From Peribolospora baueri (Eukaryota; Basidiomycota; Peribolosporomycetes; Peribolosporales; Peribolosporaceae), in assembly GCA_029717555.1 (NCBI GenBank), contig JAMDHS010000144.1, forward strand, positions 1 to 27,950: 27,950 nucleotides of DNA. The letters are read 5' to 3'. This document shows positions 10,796 to 21,306 of this stretch, one piece after another. A program made the position numbers and the translations under genes. How positions within the stretch are numbered: the stretch's first letter is position 1; each line of letters starts with the position of its first letter. The notes under the pieces are model-generated. The model saw only the letters and a program-made list of their open reading frames with translations, was not told the DNA's origin and did not search any database.

Positions 10796-12337
10796 TCAAG
10801 TCACTTGCGCGCCGTGGACTCCGATCTGCAGCCACATAATCCGAGCGGGCAAGTCGAGGCGGGGAAGGGTCAATGACGACAGCAGTTTAAAGTGTATCAA
10901 GGGCGCGAGAATGGCCCGAATGACAGGTGCTTACCGTCGCACCGGATACAAACGAGGCCTCGTCGCTGGAGAGAAATACCTGACACAGACGGCGCGGACG
11001 AACGGTCGGGTCAGCCCTGCAGCCATCGTATAACCGGCTCAATGGCGACACGGACTCAACGCACCAACACGTTTGCGATCTCCACGGGCTCGGCGATGCG
11101 ATGGAGAGCGCAGTTCTGCCCGATCTCTTTCTTCATCTCTTCCGTGAAGGATTCCTGTGCGCGTGCGAGCAAACCAATGTGTAGTCGAGTCAGTGACAGA
11201 ACCTGCGGGGTAGGAGGCAGCGCGAGACTTTGGCCTAGGAGAGTGCGGGTCGTCGAGCTTATCCCGAACATGGGCGTGTTGGTCGCACCCTGGTAAGACC
11301 GAGGCGACTCGGATAAACTATTTAGAGACCGTTCAAATAAGAACGCCCCGCCAATTCGCGAGAGAGCTTACCGGATGTACAGAATTGACGCGGATGCCTT
11401 TGGGACCCAATTCCTTGGCGGCCGAGATGGCTACACCCCTGGAGCCCCATTTGCTCGTAACGTCTGAACGAACAAAGTATAGAGTCAATCAACGATATGG
11501 CGGCCCGGTGACGCGGCCGCTACGGTCCGATGAGCAAATGATGTGAGATCCGACTTACATGGGGAGAAATCTCGTTCCCCATACAAGCTGGCCACGCTCG
11601 AGACGACGACGACGGAGCAGCCTTTTCCCGCCGAGGGTGAAGCGAGCATCGTGCGCGCTGCGTGTTTGACGGTGAGCCACGCTGAAAGCAGCAGGTGGAT
11701 CAAATCAAACCGGAATGGGTGAGGACGGCGTCTAGAGAAACGCACGTACCCTAGGACCCTAGTGCCCTAGCGCACTTCTCCGACTAGGAATACGCCCTCA
11801 CCTCCAACGGTATTGATCCTAAGCATCCTATCCATCGTTTCCCGACTCTCATCCAAAATGCTACGCATTGGATGAGAGACGCCAACGTTGGCGATGGCGG
11901 CATCCACCCTGCCCCACCTCTTCATTGTTTCATTCATCACCTTAGCGATGTCAGCCTCTTCGCCCACGTCAGCGGCGACGAGTAGCAGGCGTTCCTGTAT
12001 CTGTGACGATGCCGAAGGGAAGGAGGCGAGCAGGTCGGATTGAAGGGCGAGCAATGACTTCTCGGTTAAGTCGATAAGCGTCAAGCCTTTAACATCCTCC
12101 TCTATGAGGCGGTGAGCGGTTGCAGTGCCGATGCCTCCCCCAGCGCCCTGTAGAGAAACAGAGGTGCCGACCCGGTCCAAGCGTTGTAAGTCTTCTTTAA
12201 CACGCTCGAGCAAGTCAACGGGAGCGCTCATACCCAGGGAAAACTAAGTCTTCTTTAACACGCTCGAGCAAGTCAACGGGAGCGCTCATACCCAGGGAAA
12301 ACAAATTCACCGTCAGTACGACGACCTTGCCGTCCAT
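10796..12337 (-). CDS. Short-chain dehydrogenase/reductase (SDR)
   Basis: A classical SDR, an NAD(P)(H)-dependent oxidoreductase; the substrate cannot be told. Minus-strand exons are 12337-12311, 12147-11802, 11681-11559, 11463-11372, 11289-11065, 10979-10935 and 10825-10796. All phases agree and give 295 residues, or 279 if a possible 48-base in-frame intron in the fifth exon is removed. It begins MDGKVVVLT and continues across intron 1 into GAGGGIG, the glycine-rich cofactor loop. Next come the ANVG motif, the catalytic serine in VVVVSSVASLYG, Y166-x3-K170 (YVTSK), RVNSVHPGATNTPM, and near the end SSDEASFVSGAT. The exact order fits the family (usual length 250-300). An open frame starting MSAPVDLLE at 12231 runs through intron 1 and is not the real start, because it would lose the first beta strand and the Thr of the TGxxxGxG motif. 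Confidence 0.93.
12187..12302. repeat. Exact 58-bp tandem duplication inside SDR intron 1
   Basis: Bases 12187-12244 and 12245-12302 appear identical over all 58 positions. Both copies lie inside the first intron of the dehydrogenase gene (12148-12310) and end eight bases from its 5' splice donor. The intron is therefore 163 bases where 105 would be expected without the copy. Perfect identity suggests a recent event or an assembly artefact. Confidence 0.9.
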
Positions 12338-13301
12338 CCTGCCTTTGCGAATGGGCATATTGGGACGATGTGCTCGTGAAACCGTTTGGAGAAAGATTTC
12401 CGAAGGAATTTTGGCGGATCATTACTGGAGATCCGATATACAGTTAAACTTGTCTGTTAGCATACGGGTCCCTAGGTATGCCTTCGCATAGTGCATAGCG
12501 ATCTCCCATTCCCGCTTGTCCCCTCTCCCCAGCCAAAAATTGACGAATCCCAGCCAAAACGCTGGCCTATATGCATACTAAACATACCCGCATATTGCAA
12601 GCACTGACATCCTTACCAGGTATGCACCCTCGGCATGCTTAGTTAGGGTTGAGGGTCACGTGCACCGTGGTTACGCGGCTGAAAGCGGACATGACTATGT
12701 AGGCAACTGTGTTACTGCGGCCTAGTTCGGCCGTCTTCCTCTACCTCTTGCGGTTTTCCTCTTTGTATGCTCTCTTAACATTAACGAACCAGTAACATCC
12801 ACTTTCGTCCATCCACGCGCCAGTTCTAACATTACTACACGTGGTTGTCCGCGTTTCACCATCTCTTTCAAAGAACATGTCAACGAGCAGCGTAAACAAA
12901 CCGATCTTCGACAATTCTTTTCTGCACACGCTTCTTCTTGAACATGGTTGTGTTATGACGTGTACATACTCTATAGTAAAGCTTGGAATTCATGTCTTGA
13001 TGGACGCTATCGACTGTGCAACGACTGCGGCAACTTTACATAGACCCCGCCCTGTACAAGTCACCCTCCACATACTGCATAGCCCTCGGGCTATACAACT
13101 TGTATGCTTATAGACAAGTTTTGACTGTACTCCAGATGGAAGAACACGCACGTTCGCTGACGTGGACGGTACAGTATCGTGTTCGTGCCCGAAGTAGATG
13201 GCAAAAATGTTCAAATGGAAGGAACATATATGACACGATTGGATCTGAGTGAGAGTGGAGGAAGAGGGTCGAATGCGCGTTGAGTTTCGCATCTTCTGTA
13301 A
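12338..13301. other. AT-richer region without genes
   Basis: Base composition is visibly more AT-rich than the flanking genes. I see no domain-bearing frame on either strand. The first few hundred bases should hold the dehydrogenase promoter. The rest merges into the retrotransposon fossil and may be further decayed transposon sequence, but I cannot identify it. Confidence 0.4.
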
Positions 13302-13610
13302 TCAACGCAGAGTCTTAGCTCGCCAGTCTTTCTTTTTAACAAACAAAATAGGTGCTGCACCGAACGGAGAACTGTGATTGTCTGATGATGAAAACCTTTG
13401 GCTAGGTTTTTCCTGGAGCCAGGATGACAAAAAAATCCAAAAATTCTGGGACCTGATAGCTGATGAAGTCGGGCCGAACGGTGGTTTTGCGTCCTCCGTT
13501 CGTGATCGCGGTGTGGTGGTACATAGCTTGTTTGCCCTGTGTTGGGAAAAAAAAAAGCTTTCCAAAAAATTCATGATACTGAACAGGGGACTAGATCCCT
13601 GAGGATTTAC
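13302..13610 (-). mobile_element. Fossil Ty3/Gypsy LTR retrotransposon fragment (reverse transcriptase start)
   Basis: Read on the minus strand, this segment resembles the linker before the Gypsy reverse transcriptase and the first reverse-transcriptase block. The clearest piece is SSPFGAAPILFVKKKD, the hallmark of that block; an upstream PPFGP patch belongs to the preceding linker. Only a small part of one polyprotein is present. No LTRs, integrase or RNase H are seen nearby, so it is a broken fragment with several breaks. It looks old, but its age cannot be set from one copy. The sequence out to about 13890 may also derive from the element. Confidence 0.75.
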
Positions 13611-14075
13611 CTGATACTCTGGAAGTGTCTGGTAAGATCTGACACGAGGGGGGCTCTTGATGACTGATAGCAGATACTGTACTGATAGCTGAGGCGAATC
13701 TGATGCTGATACTGTAGCTGTTCGGTGCCAGAGAATTGCAGATACCCAGCAATGCCGTCCTCCTTCCGTCTTAGACCAGACAAACCCGGAGCCAATGGGA
13801 CTCGATATCGTCGAACGAATGGAATATCGGAGTCTGCTCGTTTCGACAAAGCCCAGCACCCTTATCAGTAGTAAATGGTCGGAAGGAGCCAAAGGACCTC
13901 CGGCTGGCTGGCTGGCTCTTCTCTGGGCTGCGGACGCGGCAATCGACTCGACCCGATCGCGTTTCTACGCGCGGAGAGAGGCCAGGCAATTCTTTTGTCC
14001 ATCGTCCGTCCACATTCGACCCCTTCTTCCCCTCCCACCACCGCACGAGATCGACCCGGAAAAGGCGCCGGTGCC
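13611..14075. other. APC5 upstream region
   Basis: This 465-base stretch lies between the retrotransposon fossil and the APC5 start. An open frame in phase with APC5 begins at 13875, but its sequence is not conserved-looking, so I placed the start at 14076. Composition shifts from AT-rich to GC-rich at about 13880. The APC5 promoter must lie here. I see no clear TATA box. Confidence 0.4.
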
Positions 14076-17000
14076 ATGTCCTCTTCTGCCTACCCGCCGC
14101 TCCACTCCTTGACGCCGCACCACGTCGCGCTGCTTGTGCTTATGTTTGACGTCCTTGAGGATGTCGATGCTGATGCCGACGTCGAGGACGACGGCGAGGG
14201 CGAGGGCGAGAGCGAAGGTGGAGGTGAAGGTGAAAGGGTGGAGGCGGAGGCGGAGGCGGAAAGGGAGTCGTCGGATCTGGATTTGGATCTGGATAGGGAC
14301 ACGTCTTCGTCCATGTCCCTTTCGCAATCGCAGTCCCAATTACAGCTCCAGTCTCGCCACGATCGTCCCGACGAGGCTGGTCCGGTTGGACTGCCCTATG
14401 CCAATGGCGATGGCGATGGCGACGACGACGACGGCGACGGCAAACATGAAGGCGAACATGGAGGAGGAGACAGCGGAGGAGACAGCGGAAGGAAGCCCTT
14501 GGATGCTGAATTGCAGACGCAAGTCTTGCTCGTGCTCACCAGGCACGTCTTGGGGGTGAGCTTAGTCTGAGTCGGTCGGTCGCGGGAGTGGGGAGAGAGC
14601 GTGGTCTTCTTCTTCTTCTTCTCGCTGATCCATCTCTTCTCTTCCCCGAACTGAATCAAAGGTCGTCGAACATCCGAAGAGGCTCGACGGCTTTGTTGAA
14701 GAGCTGCTGCACGCCTTGGAGCCGAGGGAGGGCGCGAAGGCGTTGGTGAAGAGGTTGAGCGCGCAGGTGAGCGGCAATCCTTCCCTTTTCCCTTTCTGCC
14801 CGTCGTCTCATTCGCTTTCCCAACCCTCCCCGTCGTCATACCCCAACCCTTAGCTTGATCGATTCACCACGCTCGACGCTCTCCACAATCTTTTCGAGCG
14901 TGAGTCCTCCCCGCCGAGTCCACCGCCGCACCTCGTGCCGTCGGCAGAAGCAGGCTAACCTGAGCATGGCGGGCGGTTTGTGCTTTTCTTTTTTTTTTCA
15001 GAATTGGGACTTGCGCTGAGCTCGCCAGAGGACGTGAGTGCAGACAAGGATACCCTGGCATACGACCGCCGCTCGGGCTGATCATACCTTTTCCGTCATG
15101 GCCTTTTCACCAGACCGCGGCAACCATGTACCTTCTCGTGCGTAAGCTCCTGGTCCAGCGCGCCGGTGATCGGCTCTCGCGGCTCAAACCGAATCTTTCC
15201 CGCTCCTCCCCTTACCCTCCAGGAGCGGCGCTCGCCCTTCGGCATCTTCCTACGCAAGTGCAGACTCAACTTCAACCAGCTCGATTTTCACCTCGCCGTA
15301 GAGCTCTTCGACGCCTTGGACGTTTACCGCGGGGCTCGTGCGGACGTTGGGCCGGCCGGCATCGACTTGACGGGCGAGCGGGACGTTGCTGTCGGTGAGT
15401 GGCGGTATTGCGATGCTCTTCCGGTCATGCATGCCTTCGAACGCTGGGGTTCGCCTTGACACTAACTCTTTCATCCGACCCCCGCATGTTGCAGGCGACG
15501 AGTTCGTTGTTGCCACTGCGACTTCGGGCTTCGACCGACCTTATTCGAGACGCCTGGATACGCTTCAAACGTGCGTCCAGTCGACACTATAATGTCATCT
15601 GCCATTATACTAAAAAAAAAATTTCCGCCCCTCAGTTACCAACGAGCCGTCCGTCAAGGTGATTTGGCACAAGCCTCTGAAAGCTTACGCAGTTTCTACG
15701 ATCACGAGTTTCCTGCTTCCGAGAGGTTAGCGTCGCCCCTCTTTCGTCTTTAGCGAAAGGCGCTCGACGACTCACACGACGCGTCCGTCTTCCCTCTTCC
15801 CCGCAGAGGGCTGCACCAACATGCCCTGCTCAATCTCGCCGCTTTCCACCATCAGACCGGTGGTCTCGGCGCCGCACGACGAGTGGGTGAATTTATTTTC
15901 CTCGTCGTCCTTGCCTCGTCGCTGAGGTCGAAGCCTTGTCTCTTCGTCGTTTAGGCCCTTAACGAGGCGATCAAACTCGCAAGGAATGAGGGCGACCTTG
16001 AGACTTCAAGGCTATGCCAAAGGTGATCTCTTCCTTTTCTCCGCACCGTGCCCAACGCCACACAGCTGATTTGAGTCCGCCGCGTCCGCTCAGTTTCCTC
16101 CGTCGGCTGGACGCCCAAGGCGACGATGGCCAACCTGGTCCTTCAACACGCCCCGGCAATGCGAGCACCGGCACGCACGCTCTGACGCCTCTGGACGAGA
16201 TGTGGGAAGCTCAGATTGGGATCATGCGGGTGAATTTGTCGGCCGCGTGTCCTGAAAAGCACGGCAGGCACTGATCATATCGTATCTGACGCGTGAACCC
16301 AGGGCGAGCCCATCCATAAGGCCCTTCCGCGACTGGCTCGAGCCAAAGGGCTCAGCATGCGAAGCAACGTATTCGACGTCAAAAAGGCCGATAGCGGGGA
16401 AGCGGGCAAGGACCGACCGGAGCACGTTCTTCTCGACAACACCGCTTGGCATGCGGTTCAGGGCGACATTTGGGCAAAGATGGGTGAGCGAGGCGTTGCG
16501 GACGGAGTCTGGAGGGGAGTCGCGGGGGGAGGCCCTCGTCTGACTCTACAGTGACTTTGTCACTCGAGCAGGCTCCGAGACGTTGAGCAGCCTGCACCAT
16601 AGCTTGGGCACCAAACGTCGCCGACCAAAAGGTCGGCATGCTAGTGATGCCAGGACGAGTATTGCCGTCGGCAGAGCTCGACAGGTAAGTCACTTTAATC
16701 CAATCAGTACGCCGTCAAGCGCATTCAGGCACTTCTGAGCGAGCTTCACCCCTCAACCTTTCGTGCTTACCGCTTAGCTGGCGTTGGCAGGAGCGTATGA
16801 ACGGGCGCTCGAGCTGCTGTTTCAACGAGATGCGACGCAAGATATGAGTATTTATGAAATTCAGATATGGCAGGATGCCGTCTGGCGTGTTCTCTACCTG
16901 CAGGCGCGACGTGGAACGGACATGGGGACGATGGAGAGCATAAAGCAGCTCTATCCCCAGGTCGACTCTCCCGCCGGTTCATCCTCGCCCGACAAAGGCA

Positions 17001-17933
17001 AGGACCGACAGCGCGTGGACTCTGCCGTCGAAGTGGAGCGTCTGTTGATCGAGGCAAGGTCACTCATGGTGAGCCGTCCTCTCGTTTCTTTGGTGGGCGG
17101 CAAGGGTACGGCTGACCGCAAAGGCGTTGTTCAGCGAGCCGAGCAACCTGCGCTCGCGCTTTCCCCTCTCCTAACAGCCGTCGAGCTATCTCATCGACGG
17201 GACCTTCTAGATCTGCACCGCGCTGCGTCCGTATCGCTAGCCGAATTGTTCGGTCTCGCCTTCGACATGCCCGGGTACGGGAAAGAGGTGGTGGAAAGCT
17301 ACTTGCCGCAGGTCAGCGAATTTACATCGTCCATCGATTTTGACGTCCCCGGCGGCGGAACGTTTCCTGACGCCATAAGTCTGCGTTTTGTGCAGATCAT
17401 GACCAGCGTCGATGCGGAGGAACGCGGTTTGGCGTTCTTCGTTTACGCCAGATGCCTCATGGCTGCATCCCGAGCCAACGGTGGGGTTCTTTCCAGTTAT
17501 TTCGGATAGGGACTTCGAAGCGTTTGGCTCACGAATGTCTTTCCCCTTGTCTCCCATTTGACAGAAAACGATTTGAGAACTGCCTACATGTTCCTCATGC
17601 GGGCGCGTGCAGGTGAGCGAAAAAAAAGTTTGCAAACTCTTTTCCAACATCGTTCGTTGTCCACCACACCTCATCAATCTTGGATCTTCCCTGAATCTAG
17701 CCTACGAAGACGCAGGGTGTCTCAACGAGGCGTTGCAGTCCGTGCTCTACTATATCGTCCGGCTATCGCATCATTCGGGCTTCACGGAAGAGCGCGACAA
17801 GACGGCGATGCGGCACAGCGAGCTGGACCGGCAACTGACATCTCGGAGGAATTCGCGCTCGGTCAACACCCTCGTGGATACCGCGGCGAGCTTGATCGCG
17901 GACTTGAGTGCAGCCGTCGCTGGTGGTGGCTAG
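14076..17933 (+). CDS. APC5: Anaphase-promoting complex subunit 5 (APC5)
   Basis: APC5 is a TPR scaffold subunit of the APC/C, the nuclear ubiquitin ligase driving anaphase and mitotic exit. Eighteen exons join in perfect phase: 14076-14555, 14662-14766, 14854-14899, 15002-15033, 15114-15137, 15223-15394, 15495-15570, 15636-15725, 15807-15882, 15955-16022, 16094-16229, 16303-16483, 16572-16684, 16778-17068, 17135-17311, 17396-17480, 17565-17612 and 17701-17933, giving 810 residues. LTPHHVALLVLMFDVLE near 12-28 is the N-terminal helix. FGIFLRKCRLNFNQLDFH follows in exon 6. The hallmark APC5 TPR runs from about 312: YQRAVRQGDLAQASESLRSF, then QHALLNLAAFHHQTG and ALNEAIKLARNEGD. Later helices include LDLHRAASVSLAELFGLAF. 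Length fits the family. Residues 29-139 are an acidic Asp/Glu/Gly/Ser insertion not typical of APC5. Confidence 0.93.
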
Positions 17934-18050
17934 ATAGCAGTTCATCGCTGCTGACGACCCCTTGCGCGTAATGCAACCAGACGCCAAGGCGTCGCTTGAA
18001 CGAAGCGAAAGGAACGGGGCAAGGGCCGTTTCGCGCAGTGCAAAGCCCTC

Positions 18051-19984
18051 TTACGACTTGAGACCGAGTCCGACCGCTTTGGTCGCTTCCAACCCTCGGT
18101 CTACCCCAGGGAGTTCACACTTCTTTTCGGCGGCTGCGGCACCTGTGACCGGTATGATGCTTAGAACGCCGCCGTACTGATCCCGTAGGACGTGGAGGAC
18201 CGGCCGGCCGCCACATTGAGCAGTCTCCAGACATGGACAGAAGTTGGCGATGGCAGAGACGTAGGAAACAAAGTCGTCGCGCATAGACTGCCAGAGGTCG
18301 ACGCAGCGGATATGTCTGAGACGGGGAAGCCAAGTGAATATCTCGGCGTAAACGCCCTGTGAGGAAGATTGAAGGGGAGGAAAGACGACGGGCGACAGCG
18401 TGAGCGCTGCGCCGCGCGTTCGAAGAATAGAAGGTTCCCTCTCCACCCACCATGCCGTCGTCCATACAGCTTCTGATGCAGAGCTCCTCAAGGTTGGCGC
18501 AGGCCCTGAACAGCATCTCTATCTGCTTCCAATTGTTCCTCCTACGATTCAGTTCTTCGAAGGCTTGACCGAAGTCGACGTCGAGTCGACGAAGGCTCGT
18601 TGTCTTCCCCAGCACATGCAACAGCTGTTGTCCTTCTGAGGTGGCAAAGTCTAAGGGAGCGTGGAAGCGGAGGCCACTGATGGAGACGATTGGGCGATGG
18701 CCGCTCAGGACGGTGATAACATTGTCGATGCCTCCGTGGAAGTGAGTCAGCCGGGGCAAGGCTGCGGGGAGTAGTTCTTGGAGGTAAACATACGTTCCGG
18801 GAGAGTGGTCGCCCTGGTCGAGATAGAGCTCCTCGATGGCGGAGTGGGCCTCGAAGAAGGAGGCTACGGCTTGTTCATCGCCTGCGTAAAAGGTGCCCAG
18901 CTCGAGCGTCCGAAGCTGTGGCCAGATGCGCTGCGCCTGCGAGAGGAGAATGCCCGCATAGGAGAAATCTCCAGAGTCGTAGTAGGTGTAGCAGAGTCGA
19001 AGCTCGACGAGATCGGGGCAGCGCAAGGTGAGCATGGATTCGAGCCTTGCAAGACGTGAGGTGTCGTAGCGTTGCTCTGTGAAAAGGGACAGCTTGTCAA
19101 AACCTGTGTGTACCACGCGGGGCGAGACTTACGGGAGTTCTTCAAAGCCGACGAGTAGAACACGAAGCGCTCCAAGCCTCCCAGTTCGAAAATCTGGCCG
19201 TTTGCCAATGGTCGCCAATGATCCACGTCACAGGCATGCCCCACCCGTCAAAACTTTTATTCTTCTGGCAACAGAATGCGGTGCGAAGTGGACTACTCGC
19301 GTACTCACCGCGGAGTCGTGAATGGACATCAACTGAGCTTCCCCACCCGCCATTGCCTCTCTCCGCTTCAGCAGGGCGCTTCCTTCCAGAGGCGCGTCAG
19401 CCACTTCGAGGTCCTTAAGATCCGGACAGCATCGTTTGAGCGTCCACCACATTTCGTTGTCCGGAGGCGGCTCTGGGAGTCGGTAGACGAACCGTCTGAG
19501 GCGATGCATATGGGCGAGGGCGAGGCAGAAGTCTTTGATACCCGTTGAAGCCGCCGAGGCCGTCAAAGGGAGATGGAATGTAGGGTCGAAGCGCACGTCA
19601 TCGGTCCCAAGGTCGAAAGGGATGAGCTTGACGGTGCGCACCTTCCGAGCGAGGGAGGGGTGATCGAGGAGATGCTTCCAGATGGGGGAGGTGATATTGC
19701 ATGCGAGGGTGCGGTAATGCAGATGAGAAGGAACGATTCGAGACAGGGCTCGGCAAGAGAGTGCAAGGTTGAGGAGGTCCTGTATAGGGTCGATGTGCTG
19801 TTGTTCCGGGGAAATGGACACAACTGAGAGGACGCTCAGTATCGTCCGTCGCTCCGGACAGGTGCCGCCCTATCACGTCAGCGGCGCGACGGCACCGCAC
19901 GGGCTTTGCTTAAGGAACAGAAGCGGGAATGCGCACCGATGCAACGTTGTCGAGCACCTCGACTGGCAATTTGAGGAGGGACAT
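18051..19984 (-). CDS. F-box protein, putative SCF substrate receptor
   Basis: F-box proteins bring substrates to SCF ubiquitin ligases through Skp1. Minus-strand exons are 19984-19937, 19823-19309, 19193-19133, 19103-18447 and 18406-18051, about 545 residues. Exon 1 reads MSLLKLPVEVLDNVAS, the start of an F-box. The next exon has DLLNLALSCRALSRIV and HLHYRTL, the rest of the box. The body contains repeated Leu-rich segments such as CPDLVELRLCYTY, WPQLRTLELGTF, TTSLRRLDVDFG and NLEELCIRSC, so it is probably an irregular LRR-type receptor of the kind common in basidiomycetes. Exons 2-5 join in phase. Exon 1 to exon 2 does not, with GT-AG sites: the donor leaves phase 0 and the acceptor needs phase 1. 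A GC donor, assembly error or frameshift is possible. The stop lies 117 bases from the convergent APC5 stop. Confidence 0.8.
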
Positions 19985-21306
19985 GATCCGCGGGCTGGTG
20001 ACGACTTCATCTGGCCATGGCCATCTGGTTGCGAGTCGATGGAAGAAGAGTCTCGCGCTTCGCGTTCGTGCACGTGACGTGGAAAGACGTCCTCCTTCCG
20101 CCTCGATACCCCCGCCTTTTCCGACCGGCATCGACGTCCAAGCGTGTATGGCCAATGACCAGGACGTTTTCAATGTCAACGGCTTGCTTCCACCTGGACT
20201 GCATGTGGGGCCGAGCGCGGCGACGATGGCGAACGTCACCCGTCCAGGAAGCCGAGCCGGCGCATGTAACGAAGGTTTTGGATGCCCTTTGGGGACGTTG
20301 CTCCTTCCGACGACACTGGACCGCTTCCTTTCCACCAGCTCTTCACCGTCCCTGTCCACCCACGAGCACGTCGCACGTCGCAAAAGATACATCGGGAACG
20401 ATGACATCAAACTCTGCGTCCATCACATCACATCACATCACATCACATCACAGTGACGTGACGGACGTGGGAGACGTCCGGGACACCTTGCGGACATATC
20501 TAACGTTCCTTTTTGAAAATCGACAGAATAAAAAGGGTTCTCATTGAAAGATACCAGCATTCTTCGCATCCCGTCCACCGACCTTGTTGGGTGTACATCG
20601 GTACGCTCGTCTGTCTCCGTTCGTCAACGTCAATGTCAACGTCACAGGACAGGCTTTGGGGTATTCTGGAAACCATTTGGGATACGACTTCGGTCGTGCT
20701 TCGTCGAGAGCTGGAGGAGCGTATGCGTTCCGAATGACGCGTCCATTCGTTCATAGGGCAAGGGACGTACGTGCCCGGGTAAAGAGCCTAGCCAACACGC
20801 ACACGCGACGCGTTCGGATGGAAGGAGGGGCACGGAAGCACAGAGGGAAGGAGGGACAGGCAGCGGTGAGGTGCGGTCCAGGGACGGAGCGACCAAGAAA
20901 GCCAGCGGATAAATGAAGGGAACAAGGGGTACGTACGGTGTCGAGCAACGACGACGAAAACGAAAAAAACGACGCGTGCCGAGAGAGGCGAGCGGAGGGA
21001 AGAGAAAAGCAAGATGGAAAGAGGAAGGAGGTCGTCTGGGCAAATAATACAAAGGTCTCCGTCGCGGTTGATTACGGGGTGGAGAGATGAAGACGAAGTG
21101 CGACAAGAGAAACAGAAAAAGGGAGATAGACAATGGGACCGAGGGTCCCTTCCAGCATAAGGCAAACGGTGGAGGAACATTAAAGCGTGGCGGACCGGCC
21201 AGCGGGCCGGCCGGAGCTAGCGTAGGGGACGACGGGGCGAGACAAGTCCTTGAGATGGGAAGCGAAGAGAGCGTAGTCGAGCCGAGGGGAGAAAAGAAGA
21301 AAAGTG
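19985..21306. other. Intergenic region between F-box gene and zinc-finger gene
   Basis: About 1.3 kb lies upstream of the F-box gene and downstream of the zinc-finger gene, both on the minus strand. It holds a CATCA pentanucleotide repeat at 20421-20450. Bases 20760-21310 are purine-rich on the plus strand. Open frames are low-complexity and I recognise none. Confidence 0.5.
20421..20450. repeat. (CATCA)6 microsatellite
   Basis: Six uninterrupted copies of the pentanucleotide CATCA lie in the presumed promoter region of the F-box gene, about 440 bases upstream of its start. Confidence 0.95.

Noticed and set aside
12148-12231. MSAPVDLLE as the start of the dehydrogenase
   Set aside because: It would replace the first beta strand and the Thr of the TGxxxGxG motif. 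Exon 12337-12311 joined to 12147 restores the canonical LTGAGGGIG, so this stretch is intron.
13875-14075. Longer APC5 N-terminus beginning at 13875
   Set aside because: The extra 67 residues are Arg/Pro-rich and unlike APC5. The downstream ATG at 14076 precedes the conserved LTPHHVALLVL helix by a normal distance.
20642-21180. Minus-strand frames with Leu/Ser/Phe-rich stretches suggesting a membrane protein
   Set aside because: They come from a pyrimidine-rich low-complexity tract. Hydrophobicity appears in more than one frame at once and there are no splice-consistent exons.
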